A stretch of DNA of 64,000 bases from TMP-24 sp041397305 (GCA_041397305.1 JAWKWX010000009.1:51814-115813); one strand, 5' to 3'. Counted from the stretch's first letter, positions 18,583-27,871 are shown. Notes: generated by a model from the sequence alone, not told the origin. Numbers and translations: made by a program.

Positions 18583-20031
18583 GTGCAGATTCGCGAGGCT
18601 CTCACCTTTGACGACGTACTTCTGGTGCCTGCGGCATCGAGCGTGCTGCCATCCGACGCGGATACGACGACTTTCGTCACCCGTTCGATCCGCATGAACA
18701 TTCCGCTTCTGTCCTCGGCGATGGATACGGTAACCGAGGCGCGGATGGCGATCGCCATGGCGCAGGCGGGCGGGATCGGTGTCATCCACCGCAACCTCGA
18801 TCCCGAGGCGCAGGCGCGCGAAGTGAGCCGGGTGAAGCGGTTTGAATCCGGCGTGGTCTATGCGCCGATCACACTGACGCCAAATCAGACGCTCGCCGAC
18901 GCCAAGCTGCTGATGGAACGCTATAATATCACCGGCTTTCCGGTGGTGGACGAGGCGGGCCGCGTGGTGGGCATCGTCACCAACCGCGACATGCGCTTCG
19001 CCTCCGACGACCGGACGCCGGTCAAGGTGATGATGACGGCCGACAATCTTGCCGTGCTGAGGGAGCCGGTCGACCGCGATCAGGCGATCAGCCTGATGAA
19101 GGCGCGGCGGATCGAGAAGCTTCTGGTGACCGACGGGCAGGGCAAGCTGACCGGCCTTCTGACGCTGAAGGACACCGAGAAAAGCGTCCTGAACCCCCAT
19201 GCCTGCAAGGACGATCTCGGGCGCCTGCGTGTGGCTGCCGCCTCGACCGTCGGCGACGCCGGTTTTGAACGCAGCCAGGCACTGATCGACGCAGGCGTGG
19301 ACATGGTCGTCATCGACACCGCGCATGGCCATTCCGAGGGCGTGGCGAAGGCGGTGGAGCGGATCAAGAAACTGTCGAACGCGGTGCAGGTGGTGGCCGG
19401 CAACGTGGCCACCGCCGAAGCGACGCGCGCGCTGATTGGCGCGGGCGCGGATGCGGTGAAGGTGGGCATCGGCCCCGGCTCGATCTGCACCACCCGGATC
19501 GTCGCGGGCGTGGGCGTGCCGCAGCTGACCGCGATCATGGATGCGGCCGGGGCGGCGGGCGACATTCCGGTCATCGCCGACGGTGGCATCAAATATTCCG
19601 GCGATTTCGCCAAGGCGATCGCGGCGGGCGCCTCCTGCGCCATGGTGGGATCGGCCATCGCGGGCACCGACGAAAGCCCGGGCGAGGTGATCCTGTGGAA
19701 CGGACGATCGTTCAAATCCTACCGCGGCATGGGCTCGCTCGGCGCGATGGCGCGCGGTTCGGCCGACCGCTATTTCCAGAAGGATGCGGCGTCCGACAAG
19801 CTGGTGCCCGAGGGGATCGAGGGGCAGGTGCCCTACAAGGGCTCGGCAAATGCGGTGATCCATCAGCTGGTCGGCGGCCTCAGGGCCGCCATGGGCTATA
19901 CCGGCAACCGGACGGTGGCCGAGATGCGGGCAAATTGCGAATTCGTGCGGATCACCGGCGCGGGGCTGAAGGAAAGCCATGTCCACGACGTGCAGATCAC
20001 CCGCGAAAGCCCGAACTATCGGGTGATGTGA
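18583..20031 (+). CDS. guaB: Inosine-5'-monophosphate dehydrogenase
   Basis: Oxidises IMP to XMP with NAD+, the committed step to guanine nucleotides. 482 residues with VQIREALTFDDVLLVPA at the start, a pair of CBS domains at roughly residues 95-210, catalytic Cys302 in GPGSICTTRIV, the phosphate loop ADGGIKYSGD and the flap segment with GSLGAMARGSADRY. GTG start at 18583 with GGAGG seven bases upstream, matching the N-terminus of homologues; no plausible ATG is nearby. The following methyltransferase begins 17 bases after the stop and is likely co-transcribed. Confidence 0.97.
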   Translation: MQIREALTFDDVLLVPAASSVLPSDADTTTFVTRSIRMNIPLLSSAMDTVTEARMAIAMAQAGGIGVIHRNLDPEAQAREVSRVKRFESGVVYAPITLTPNQTLADAKLLMERYNITGFPVVDEAGRVVGIVTNRDMRFASDDRTPVKVMMTADNLAVLREPVDRDQAISLMKARRIEKLLVTDGQGKLTGLLTLKDTEKSVLNPHACKDDLGRLRVAAASTVGDAGFERSQALIDAGVDMVVIDTAHGHSEGVAKAVERIKKLSNAVQVVAGNVATAEATRALIGAGADAVKVGIGPGSICTTRIVAGVGVPQLTAIMDAAGAAGDIPVIADGGIKYSGDFAKAIAAGASCAMVGSAIAGTDESPGEVILWNGRSFKSYRGMGSLGAMARGSADRYFQKDAASDKLVPEGIEGQVPYKGSANAVIHQLVGGLRAAMGYTGNRTVAEMRANCEFVRITGAGLKESHVHDVQITRESPNYRVM

Positions 20032-20047
20032 CGGCGGGAGTGGGCGC

Positions 20048-21220
20048 ATGACCCCTGCCGCGCGCGTCCAGACGGCGATCGAACTCCTCGACCGGATCCT
20101 GGCGGGCGAACCGGCCGAACGCGCGCTGACGCTTTGGGCGCGCGCCTCGCGCTATGCCGGGTCGGGCGACCGGGCGGCAGTGCGCGACCTTGTCTATGAT
20201 GCGCTTCGATGTCGGCGGAGTTTGGCGGCGAAGGCCGGGGGTGCCGAGACGACTGGCCGGGCACTGATGATCGCGCTGACCGACCCCGAAAAACGTGACG
20301 CCCTTTTTGCCGGGCTGCCCCACGGGCCCGCGCCGCTGACCGAGGCGGAAAGGGTCTCGCGCCCGGCGCCCTTGGCGGAATTTCCCGACCCGGTGCGCCT
20401 TGATTATCCAGACTGGCTCGATCGTCTCCTGCGCAACTCGCTCGGTGAGGCGTTCGAGCCGGTGCTGAGTGCGATGCAGCGGCGTGCCCCGGTCTTTCTG
20501 CGGGTCAATGTCGCGCGGACGACACCGGCCGAGGCCATGGCGATCCTGTCCCTCGACGGCATTGAAAGCTGCCCGGCGCCCGGCTGCGAAACGGCGCTGG
20601 AGGTAGCAGGAAAAGCCAACAGGATCAACGGGTCACGTGCCTATCTTCAAGGTCTTGTCGAACTTCAGGACCTGTCCTCGCAGGCGGCCGTCGCCGAACT
20701 GCCGCTCGGCAAGGGCATGAAGGTTCTCGACTATTGCGCGGGTGGCGGCGGCAAGGCGCTGGCGATGGCGGCGCGGACGGGCGGGCGGATCGATGCCCAT
20801 GATGCGAACCCGGGCCGGATGCGCGACCTTCCCGCACGGGCAAAGCGCGCCGGGGTGGACATCAGGTTGATGGATAGCACTGCGCTGGGACCGGGCGCTT
20901 ACGACCTCGTCCTCGTGGACGCGCCCTGTTCGGGGTCGGGCACCTGGCGGCGCACGCCGCAGTCGAAATGGCTTCTGACGCCCGAGCGGCTCGCCGAATT
21001 GACCGGCCTTCAGCAACAGATCTTGTCGGCGGCAACCCACCATCTTCGCCCGGGCGGTACACTCGCCTACATGACCTGTTCGCTTCTCAGCGCGGAAAAT
21101 GAAGCGGTCATTGCTGCTTTCCTCGGCACGCAGCCCGCCTTTTCGCTCAAGCACGAACTCCGGTTCCTGCCGACCGGTGGCGGTGACGGGTTCTATCTTG
21201 CGGTTCTCTCGCGGACTTGA
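20048..21220 (+). CDS. RsmB/NOL1/NOP2-type RNA (cytosine-5) methyltransferase
   Basis: S-adenosylmethionine-dependent methyltransferase of 390 residues. An N-terminal NusB-like helical region (residues 1-90) is followed by the Rossmann core with motif I VLDYCAGGGGKALAMA, motif IV DAPCSGSGTWRR and motif VI YMTCSLLSAEN. Both cysteines required for m5C chemistry (one nucleophile, one for release) are present. 16S rRNA C967 is the target of RsmB, but alphaproteobacteria have several paralogues and the target here is not certain. Follows guaB by 17 bases; cckA starts 115 bases downstream. Confidence 0.88.
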   Translation: MTPAARVQTAIELLDRILAGEPAERALTLWARASRYAGSGDRAAVRDLVYDALRCRRSLAAKAGGAETTGRALMIALTDPEKRDALFAGLPHGPAPLTEAERVSRPAPLAEFPDPVRLDYPDWLDRLLRNSLGEAFEPVLSAMQRRAPVFLRVNVARTTPAEAMAILSLDGIESCPAPGCETALEVAGKANRINGSRAYLQGLVELQDLSSQAAVAELPLGKGMKVLDYCAGGGGKALAMAARTGGRIDAHDANPGRMRDLPARAKRAGVDIRLMDSTALGPGAYDLVLVDAPCSGSGTWRRTPQSKWLLTPERLAELTGLQQQILSAATHHLRPGGTLAYMTCSLLSAENEAVIAAFLGTQPAFSLKHELRFLPTGGGDGFYLAVLSRT

Positions 21221-21269
21221 CGCGAACTGGTCGCGAAAAGTACACAATCTCAGGTTGTCATTGCGCGAG

Positions 21270-21284
21270 TTAATTGCCGCTTAA
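21270..21284. promoter_or_regulatory. CtrA box upstream of cckA
   Basis: Perfect TTAA-N7-TTAA centred about 58 bases before the cckA start codon, in the 114-base space after the methyltransferase gene. Binding by phosphorylated CtrA would make the kinase gene part of its own regulon. The match is seen directly; the control is inferred. Confidence 0.65.
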
Positions 21285-21334
21285 GCATTTCGGGGTCGGA
21301 ATGCCTTGGACGAATCTCATTCCCTGGGGGCGAT

Positions 21335-23650
21335 GTGTCGGATCCTGCCCTGACTGAACATCCGGTGATCAGGACCGCCGGGACGCTCGCGCCGCATGGC
21401 CTTTACCTGGCGCTTGCGGCCGGGATGCTGGCGGCAGCGGGTCTTCTTCTGCCGGTCGGGCGGATCGAACCTGCGGTCTTCGCGCTTGCCGGCACGCTCG
21501 CGGCGCTTGCGGTCGTCGTGGTGCTGGTGACGCTGAAACGCAAGCGGGTGGACGGGCAGCTTTATCGCCATCTTGCGACGTTTGTGGCGCTCGATGCCGC
21601 GCCGAGCTTTACGACCGATGGCGAAGGACAGCTGCAATATCTGAACCGTGCCGCGCTCGACCGTTTCGGCCCGCGCGAGGGCGAGACGCTGGCCAGGGCG
21701 CTCTCGGAGATATTCGCCAATCCCGCCGCCGTTCTCTTCCGCCTGCAGAACCGCGCCGAAGGCCATGGCGCGGCGCGCGAGGATCTGGTGACGCGGCGCG
21801 GGCATGTGCGGCTTTCCGTCCACCGGATCGGTGCACGCGGCTTTCTCTGGCGGCTTGAGGACATGGCCGAACGCGCGACGGGCGGGCGGGGTGCGGAATC
21901 GATCAGCCTGCCGATGCTGACCGTCTCGAAGGCCGGGACGATCCTCTTCATGAACGAGGCGCTCCGGCGCATCACCGGCGAACGGGTCAAGACGCTCGAC
22001 CGGATCTTCACCGACCTGCCGATCCGCCCGGGTGAGGAGAACGAGATTTCGGGCATCGACGGGCCGGTGAAGGCGCTCGTGGCCGAGGTCGAGGGGCAGG
22101 GCGGACGGCGCGAGATCTATTTTCTGCCGACCAAGGGCAACCCGACCGGCACCCATGATCCGACCGCCTTCGACCGGCTGCCGGTGGCGCTTCTTCGGTT
22201 GAGCGCGCGCGGCGAATTGCGCGAGGCCAACCGCGCCGCGCGCGCGCTCATCGGCGAGCAGGAACGGGGCACCGCGCTGTCGGACATTCTGGAGGGGCTC
22301 GGTAGGCCGGTTGCCGACTGGCTCCATGACGCGATGAGCGGCCGGGCCGAGAACCGGCCGGAGATGCTCAGGCTTCGCGGCGTGGCGGAAGATACCTACC
22401 TGCAGGTGATGCTCTCGCGCGTCTATGAGGAGGGCCGTACCGGACTGATGGCGATCCTGTCGGACGCGACGCAGCTGAAGACGCTTGAGGCGCAGTTCGT
22501 GCAAAGCCAGAAGATGCAGGCGATCGGCCAGCTTGCGGGCGGGGTGGCGCATGATTTCAACAATCTTCTGACCGCGATTTCGGGCCATTGCGACCTGCTG
22601 CTTCTGCGGCACGACAAGTCCGATCCGGACTATGCCGACCTCATCCAGATCAACCAGAACGCCAATCGCGCGGCTTCTCTCGTCGGTCAGCTGCTGGCCT
22701 TCTCGCGCAAGCAGACACTGAAACCGGCCATCATCGACCTGCGCGACACGATGTCCGATCTGACGCATCTTCTGAACCGGCTGGTGGGCGAAAGGGTGGA
22801 ACTGATCCTGCAGCACGAGCCGGAGCTGTGCCCGATCCGGGCCGACCGGCGGCAGCTCGAACAGGTGATCATGAATCTCGTGGTCAATGCCCGCGACGCG
22901 ATGCCGGACGGCGGGCGCATCCTGATCTCGACCGAGAATGTGCGGCTGGCCTCCGACCTCAGGCGCGACCGCGCCACGGTTCCGGCGGGCGATTATGTGA
23001 TGGTCCGTGTCGCCGACCAGGGCACCGGCATCGCGGCCGACAAGATCGAGAAGATATTCGAGCCGTTCTTCACCACCAAGCGGCCGGGCGAGGGGACAGG
23101 CCTTGGCCTTTCGACCGCCTACGGAATCGTGAAGCAATCGGGCGGTTATATCTTCTGCGATTCGATCCCGGGCGAGGGTACGACATTCGCGCTTTTCTTC
23201 CCCGCCTATCAGCGCGGCGCGGAAGATGATGTGCCGGCCGAGCCGCCCGGGCGGACGGCTCCTGCCCGGCGGGCAGCGCCCGGAGGGCAGGGGGTCGTGC
23301 TTCTGGTGGAGGATGAGGCGCCGGTGCGCGCCTTCGCCGCACGGGCGCTGAAGATGCGCGGCTTCACGGTGATCGAGGCAGAGAATGCCGAAGAGGCGCT
23401 GAGACTGCTTGCCGATGCCTCGCTCGCTGTCGATGTCTTCGTCACCGATGTGATCATGCCCGGCCTCGACGGGCCGACCTGGGTCCGGCAGGCGCTGCAG
23501 GACCGGCCGAACACCCGCGTCGTCTTCGTTTCCGGCTATTCGGAGGAGGCGCTGACCGAGGATCGCGAAAAGATCGAGAATGCGATCTTCCTGCCAAAGC
23601 CCTTCTCGCTGTCCGAACTGACCGCGACGGTGCAGAGCCAGATGCAGTGA
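21335..23650 (+). CDS. cckA: Hybrid histidine kinase CckA
   Basis: Membrane-bound hybrid kinase of 771 residues at the top of the CtrA phosphorelay. Two membrane spans (about residues 17-40 and 45-68) lead into two PAS-like segments, then a DHp domain with the phospho-accepting histidine near residue 405 in GGVAHDFNNLLT, a HATPase with NLVVNARDAMPDGG and GTGLGLSTAYGIVKQ, and a C-terminal receiver with the aspartate in FVTDVIMPGLDGP near residue 705 and the lysine in FLPKPFS. GTG start after TGGGGGCGAT. It would phosphorylate ChpT, whose gene is at 1.1-1.8 kb. A CtrA box lies in its promoter region. Confidence 0.95.
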   Translation: MSDPALTEHPVIRTAGTLAPHGLYLALAAGMLAAAGLLLPVGRIEPAVFALAGTLAALAVVVVLVTLKRKRVDGQLYRHLATFVALDAAPSFTTDGEGQLQYLNRAALDRFGPREGETLARALSEIFANPAAVLFRLQNRAEGHGAAREDLVTRRGHVRLSVHRIGARGFLWRLEDMAERATGGRGAESISLPMLTVSKAGTILFMNEALRRITGERVKTLDRIFTDLPIRPGEENEISGIDGPVKALVAEVEGQGGRREIYFLPTKGNPTGTHDPTAFDRLPVALLRLSARGELREANRAARALIGEQERGTALSDILEGLGRPVADWLHDAMSGRAENRPEMLRLRGVAEDTYLQVMLSRVYEEGRTGLMAILSDATQLKTLEAQFVQSQKMQAIGQLAGGVAHDFNNLLTAISGHCDLLLLRHDKSDPDYADLIQINQNANRAASLVGQLLAFSRKQTLKPAIIDLRDTMSDLTHLLNRLVGERVELILQHEPELCPIRADRRQLEQVIMNLVVNARDAMPDGGRILISTENVRLASDLRRDRATVPAGDYVMVRVADQGTGIAADKIEKIFEPFFTTKRPGEGTGLGLSTAYGIVKQSGGYIFCDSIPGEGTTFALFFPAYQRGAEDDVPAEPPGRTAPARRAAPGGQGVVLLVEDEAPVRAFAARALKMRGFTVIEAENAEEALRLLADASLAVDVFVTDVIMPGLDGPTWVRQALQDRPNTRVVFVSGYSEEALTEDREKIENAIFLPKPFSLSELTATVQSQMQ

Positions 23651-23667
23651 CGGACGCGCCCGTCCGG

Positions 23668-24261
23668 TCAGGCGAGCGTTTCGTAGTAAACATAGTCCCG
23701 GGCAAGTCTGGCCCTGAGCCTCGCCAGGGTGGCGGGCGTCAGATCCATCGTACCCTTAGGCGAGACGTTCAGCCGCGGCAGGATCAGCTCGCACCCCAGC
23801 CGGTCTTCGAGGAACTGCACGAACCGGTCGATCTCCTCATAGCGGAAGACCCGGTCGACCGTCGCGCCGTCGCTGCGCAGCCCGAGGAACTGACCTTGCG
23901 AGCCCACATTCATCGGCCCGCCCGCGCGGTCGTCGAGATGGGACAGGATCGCTTCTTCGAAGCTCATGCCCGAGGTCGAGCGCGGCATGTCGCGGATATC
24001 GTCGCGCTGGCGATACCGCCACCAGCTGCCGAGCCAGTCGATCGGTTCGCGCATCAGCGCCACGGTGGTGAACCGCTCTCCCGAGGCCTGTTCCAGCATC
24101 GGGCCCATATGGGCGTGATAGGCGGGGGCGGTCAGATGCTTCAGCTCCGGCGGGCGACGGATCGCCACATGCGCCATCTGTTCGAGCGCGGTCCCGATCG
24201 AGGTCGAGCCTGTCTTGGGATTGGCAAGCAGAACCAGCCGTTCTTTCCAGAAAATCAGCAT
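23668..24261 (-). CDS. Sulfotransferase-family protein
   Basis: A 197-residue cytoplasmic protein beginning MLIFWKERLVLLANPKTGSTSIG; ANPKTGSTS is the 5'-phosphosulfate-binding loop of PAPS-dependent sulfotransferases, and ALMREPIDWLGSWWRY contains the 3'-phosphate-binding arginine. Substrate unknown; such small proteins in Rhodobacterales are often annotated only as sulfotransferase family. Monocistronic: it converges on cckA (17 bases apart) and diverges from recA. Note that PAPS-binding folds can be inferred from these loops but activity is not guaranteed. Confidence 0.78.
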   Translation of the reverse strand: MLIFWKERLVLLANPKTGSTSIGTALEQMAHVAIRRPPELKHLTAPAYHAHMGPMLEQASGERFTTVALMREPIDWLGSWWRYRQRDDIRDMPRSTSGMSFEEAILSHLDDRAGGPMNVGSQGQFLGLRSDGATVDRVFRYEEIDRFVQFLEDRLGCELILPRLNVSPKGTMDLTPATLARLRARLARDYVYYETLA

Positions 24262-24360
24262 GAAACACCTCTGAGCCGGTCTCTAGCCGCCCGCCCCGTG
24301 ACGTGGCAAGGCGTAAACCTGTTCTTAAGGAAGAGCGCGCAGACTATCGGAAGAATTTGA

Positions 24361-24389
24361 TTGAAATGTTCTCTTTTTGATCTCATAAG
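24361..24389 (+). promoter_or_regulatory. recA promoter with embedded LexA (SOS) box
   Basis: A -35 element TTGAAA (24361-24366) and a -10 element CATAAG (24384-24389) are exactly 17 bases apart. The spacer contains GTTC-N7-GATC (24368-24382), the alphaproteobacterial SOS motif (GTTC-N7-GTTC with one change in the second half). LexA bound there would block the promoter directly. Confidence 0.8.
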
Positions 24390-24459
24390 GATGGGAACAA
24401 GAGGCGAACATCAGGCAACATTGCCGCCATGGGCGGGGTGTGAAATAAGGAACGGGACA

Positions 24460-25530
24460 ATGGCAGCAGCGAACCTTTTCGACATGAACGACAAGCGCAC
24501 GGCAGACAAGCAGAAGGCGCTCGACAGTGCGCTGGCCCAGATCGAACGGCAGTTCGGCAAGGGCTCGATCATGAAGCTCGGCACCAACAATCCGGTGCTG
24601 GAGATCGAAGCGACCTCGACCGGGTCGCTCGGCCTCGACATCGCGCTCGGGATCGGCGGCCTGCCGAAGGGCCGCGTGGTCGAGATCTACGGGCCGGAAT
24701 CCTCGGGCAAGACGACGCTGACGCTGCATGTGGTGGCCGAAGAGCAGAAGAAGGGCGGGGTCTGCGCGTTCGTGGATGCCGAACATGCGCTGGACCCGCT
24801 TTATGCGAAGAAGCTGGGCGTCAATCTCGATGAACTTCTGATCAGCCAGCCCGACACCGGCGAACAGGCGCTGGAGATCGTGGATACGCTGGTGCGATCG
24901 GGCGCCGTCAGCCTGGTTGTCGTCGATTCGGTGGCGGCGCTGACGCCGAAGGCCGAACTGGAAGGCGATATGGGCGATGCCACGGTCGGGGCGCAGGCCC
25001 GTCTGATGAGCCAGGCGATGCGCAAGCTGACCGCCTCGATCAGCCGGTCGAACTGCATGGTCATCTTCATCAACCAGATCCGCATGAAGATCGGCGTGAT
25101 GTTCGGCAATCCCGAAACCACGACCGGCGGCAATGCGCTGAAATTCTACGCCTCGGTCCGTCTCGACATCCGCCGCATCGGCGCGATCAAGGACCGCGAG
25201 GAAGTGGTCGGCAATACGACCCGCGTGAAGGTCGTGAAGAACAAGGTGGCGCCGCCCTTCAAGCAGGTCGAGTTCGACATCATGTATGGCGAGGGCATCT
25301 CCAAGACCGGGGAACTGGTCGATCTGGGGGTGAAGGCCGGGGTCGTGGAAAAATCCGGCGCCTGGTATTCCTATGGTGACGAGCGGATCGGCCAGGGCCG
25401 CGAGAATGCCAAGCAGTTCCTCAAGGACAATCCGGATGTGGCTTTCGCGATCGAGGACAAGATCCGTGCAGGCCACGGGCTGGATTTCGGCGCCTCGGCC
25501 GAAGAGGGCGACGATGTGATGGAGGCCTGA
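24460..25530 (+). CDS. recA: DNA recombinase RecA
   Basis: Strand-exchange protein and LexA coprotease, 356 residues. Walker A GPESSGKTT near residue 76, the L1/L2 DNA-binding loops with GDMGDATVGAQARLMSQAM and FGNPETTTGGNALKFYAS, and the acidic tail GASAEEGDDVMEA are all present. The ATG at 24460 gives the expected N-terminus (MAAANLFDMNDKRTADK), whereas the 33 in-frame codons upstream contain the promoter. It has its own SOS-regulated promoter and a strong terminator. Confidence 0.98.
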   Translation: MAAANLFDMNDKRTADKQKALDSALAQIERQFGKGSIMKLGTNNPVLEIEATSTGSLGLDIALGIGGLPKGRVVEIYGPESSGKTTLTLHVVAEEQKKGGVCAFVDAEHALDPLYAKKLGVNLDELLISQPDTGEQALEIVDTLVRSGAVSLVVVDSVAALTPKAELEGDMGDATVGAQARLMSQAMRKLTASISRSNCMVIFINQIRMKIGVMFGNPETTTGGNALKFYASVRLDIRRIGAIKDREEVVGNTTRVKVVKNKVAPPFKQVEFDIMYGEGISKTGELVDLGVKAGVVEKSGAWYSYGDERIGQGRENAKQFLKDNPDVAFAIEDKIRAGHGLDFGASAEEGDDVMEA

Positions 25531-25551
25531 GCCGGCAGGTCAGATTACAGG

Positions 25552-25580
25552 AAACGGCCGGGATCGCCCCGGCCGTTTTG
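25552..25580 (+). terminator. Rho-independent terminator of recA
   Basis: Perfect 11-bp stem (25552-25562 with 25568-25578), five-base loop, and a TTTTG end that overlaps the stem. On the opposite strand the same hairpin is followed by TTTCC and could also stop transcripts coming from the dsbA-like gene. Confidence 0.85.
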
Positions 25581-25652
25581 CATTCCGGCGGGCAGCTTGC
25601 ATGCCGAGCGCGGTGCGGACCCTCGTGACGGCGGTCCGGCGCGGCGGCGGCG

Positions 25653-26399
25653 TCAGCTGCGCGCCTCTTCAACGATCTGGCGCATCGCCTCGAGCGGTGC
25701 AAAACCGCGCACCACCTGGTCGCCGATGATGAAGGTGGGCGTGCCGGAAATATCCATGCGCTGCGCCAGAAGATGGTTCGCCTCGATGATCGCCGTCACT
25801 TCGGGATCGTTCATCCGGGCAAGGATCGGCGCCGGGTCGAGGCCGAGCGAGGCGGCGAAAGCGGTCAGCGTTTCCTCGGTGACATCGCCGCGAAAGCTTT
25901 CGTAGAACCCGGCGTTTATCTTTTCGTAGGCGTCGGCGCCGAGAACCTGCAGCGCAGCGATGGCGAAGCGCGAGGCCAGCAGCGATTCCTCGCCGAGGAT
26001 CGGGAATTCCTTCACCACATACCGGATATCACCGTCCGATCGCACAAGTTCGGCCACATCGGCATGCGCCTTGCGGCAATAGCCGCAGCGGTAGTCGAGA
26101 AATTCGACGACGGTCAGGCCGCCCTCGGGATTGCCGCCGACGAAGCTCGCGGGATCGGCGAAGATCTCTGCGGCATTGGCGGCGACGATCGCCTTGTCGC
26201 CCTGGGCCCGCGCCTCGGCCTGCCTGGCGTGCAGGGCATCGACGACGTCGGACAGGACCTCGGGATGGTCCAGCAGATAGGTTCTCACGGCCGCGCCGAA
26301 CGCCTCCTTCTCTGCATCACTCATATTGGCCGGATCGAAGGCGAGCGCCGATGTGGCCAGAAGGCCCGCCGCCAGAGAGAGAGGAAGAAGAATGCGCAT
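25653..26399 (-). CDS. Periplasmic thiol-disulfide protein, DsbA/Com1-like
   Basis: Secreted thioredoxin-fold protein of about 248 residues. Signal peptide MRILLPLSLAAGLLATSALA, an N-terminal helical region with PEVLSDVVDALHARQAEARA (typical of Com1-like/ScsC-like proteins and involved in oligomerisation), then the active site Cys105-Gly-Tyr-Cys108 in LDYRCGYCRK, and the cis-proline region SGTPTFIIG. Start at MRILLP; an upstream ATG at 26415-26417 would add six residues. Likely forms or shuffles disulfides in the envelope. Divergent from amiC. Confidence 0.88.
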   Translation of the reverse strand: MRILLPLSLAAGLLATSALAFDPANMSDAEKEAFGAAVRTYLLDHPEVLSDVVDALHARQAEARAQGDKAIVAANAAEIFADPASFVGGNPEGGLTVVEFLDYRCGYCRKAHADVAELVRSDGDIRYVVKEFPILGEESLLASRFAIAALQVLGADAYEKINAGFYESFRGDVTEETLTAFAASLGLDPAPILARMNDPEVTAIIEANHLLAQRMDISGTPTFIIGDQVVRGFAPLEAMRQIVEEARS

Positions 26400-26527
26400 G
26401 CGGTGCCTTTCGTTCATTGTCTTGTCGCGGTGTCGGGCCGCGAAGGTTCTGTTGCGGGCCATTGACCGCAGCCGCGCCCGCTGAGAAGAGGGAGGACGCG
26501 AAGTTGCGGCAGGATAGGAAGGTTGGC

Positions 26528-27799
26528 GTGTCGGCTGCAAGGGCGGGAAGAACGTGTGTCGCGATTGTGAACCGGGCACGGGCATGGCTGGTGGTCGTGC
26601 TGGTGCTGCTATCTTGCCTGATGATGGCGCCCGCGCTCGCCCAGACGCTGAGTCCGCTGGCCGAGCTGGACCTCGACCGCTCGGTCCTGAAGGACGAGGG
26701 GCAGGGCCTCCGGATCGAACTGGCGCTCAGCCAGCCGGTGCCCTACCGCATCCTCTATCTCGACAATCCGCTCCGGCTTGTGATCGAGTTTCAGGATGTG
26801 AATTTCGAGGGCAGGGCGACCGCCGGCCTTGGCCGTTCGGACCGGGTGACGGAGATGCACTGGGGCCGGTTCCGGCCTGGCCGGTCGCGGCTGGTTGCCG
26901 TGACCGACATTCCGCTGGCGCTGGACCGGGCGGAGGAAGCGAGCGGGCCAGACGGTGCCAGCCGCATCCTCCTCCGCTTCCGCCCGACGACCTCGGGCGC
27001 CTATCGCGAGAAAGTTGCCGAAAGCGCCGCGGCGCTCCGCCCGGAGACCCCGCCCGAGACCCGGGCGCCGGACCCGATCACCCGCCAGCGCGGCGACCGG
27101 CCGCTGCGTGTCACGCTCGACCCCGGCCACGGCGGCATCGATCCGGGTGCCGAGGCGGGCAAGGAACGCGAGGCGCAGCTCGTTCTCGGTTTCGCGCTCG
27201 AACTGGCCGACGTGCTGCGCCGTGCCGGCATGGACGTCGACCTGACCCGGAGCGAGGACCTGTTCGTGCCGCTTGAACAGCGCATCTCCATCGCCCGTGC
27301 CGCGCGGTCGGATGTCTTTCTGTCTCTCCATGCCGATGCGCTTGAGGAGGGGACGGCGACCGGCGCGACGATCTACAAGCTTGATGCCAGGGCGTCGGAA
27401 GAAGCCGCCGCGCGTCTGGCAGAGCGCCATGACCGGGCCGACATCCTCGCCGGCCTTGATCTCAGCGGTCAGGATGACGAAGTGGCGGGTGTGCTGATGG
27501 ACCTCGCCCGGCAGGAGACACGGCCACGCGCCGATCGGCTGGCCATGACGCTGACCGCCGCCTTGAAGGGCGCGGGGCTGAAGATGCATCGCCATCCGAT
27601 CCAGAGCGCCGATTTCTCGGTGCTGAAATCGGCCGATATCCCCTCGCTTCTTCTCGAGATCGGCTTTCTCTCCTCCGCGAGGGATCGCGAGAGGATGTCC
27701 GATCCGGCCTGGCGCGCCGCAATGCAGCAGGCCATTGCCAAGGCCCTTGCCGACTGGGCCGTGGCGGACGCGGCCGAGGCGGCGCTGATCCGGCAATGA
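26528..27799 (+). CDS. amiC: N-acetylmuramoyl-L-alanine amidase, AmiC type
   Basis: Periplasmic zinc hydrolase that splits septal peptidoglycan at daughter-cell separation. 423 residues: signal peptide with VVVLVLLSCLMMAPALAQ, an AMIN domain (about residues 45-150) for septal targeting, and an Amidase_3 domain with zinc ligands in LDPGHGGIDPG, the glutamate in KEREAQLVLGF, the histidine in SLHADA, and the catalytic glutamate in LLEIGFLSS. GTG start at 26528, with AGGAAGG upstream; an alternative GTG 13 codons on would give a shorter leader. The gene lies just upstream of PBP1A, grouping cell wall functions. Confidence 0.93.
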   Translation: MSAARAGRTCVAIVNRARAWLVVVLVLLSCLMMAPALAQTLSPLAELDLDRSVLKDEGQGLRIELALSQPVPYRILYLDNPLRLVIEFQDVNFEGRATAGLGRSDRVTEMHWGRFRPGRSRLVAVTDIPLALDRAEEASGPDGASRILLRFRPTTSGAYREKVAESAAALRPETPPETRAPDPITRQRGDRPLRVTLDPGHGGIDPGAEAGKEREAQLVLGFALELADVLRRAGMDVDLTRSEDLFVPLEQRISIARAARSDVFLSLHADALEEGTATGATIYKLDARASEEAAARLAERHDRADILAGLDLSGQDDEVAGVLMDLARQETRPRADRLAMTLTAALKGAGLKMHRHPIQSADFSVLKSADIPSLLLEIGFLSSARDRERMSDPAWRAAMQQAIAKALADWAVADAAEAALIRQ

Positions 27800-27842
27800 C
27801 CGGCGGGTCGGCGCGCGGAACCGCCATGCCGCCGAACTTGTT

Positions 27843-27871
27843 TTGACCCTGCCTCGCGCAGGGTTTATAGC
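27843..27871 (+). promoter_or_regulatory. Sigma-70-type promoter of the PBP1A gene
   Basis: TTGACC and TATAGC are separated by exactly 17 bases and end 24 bases before the GTG start; AAGGAG is the ribosome site. A short CCCTGC/GCAGGG hairpin lies in the spacer, so the element could also act as a weak terminator of amiC. Confidence 0.6.

Noticed and set aside
16966..20049. Minus-strand open frame of over 1,000 codons across the TehA-type, amidotransferase and guaB genes
   Set aside because: Antisense of several recognised genes; composition is that of a shadow frame.
24314..24328. TAAA-N7-TTAA between the sulfotransferase and recA as a CtrA box
   Set aside because: One half is off consensus and the promoter of recA is already explained by the SOS-controlled elements.
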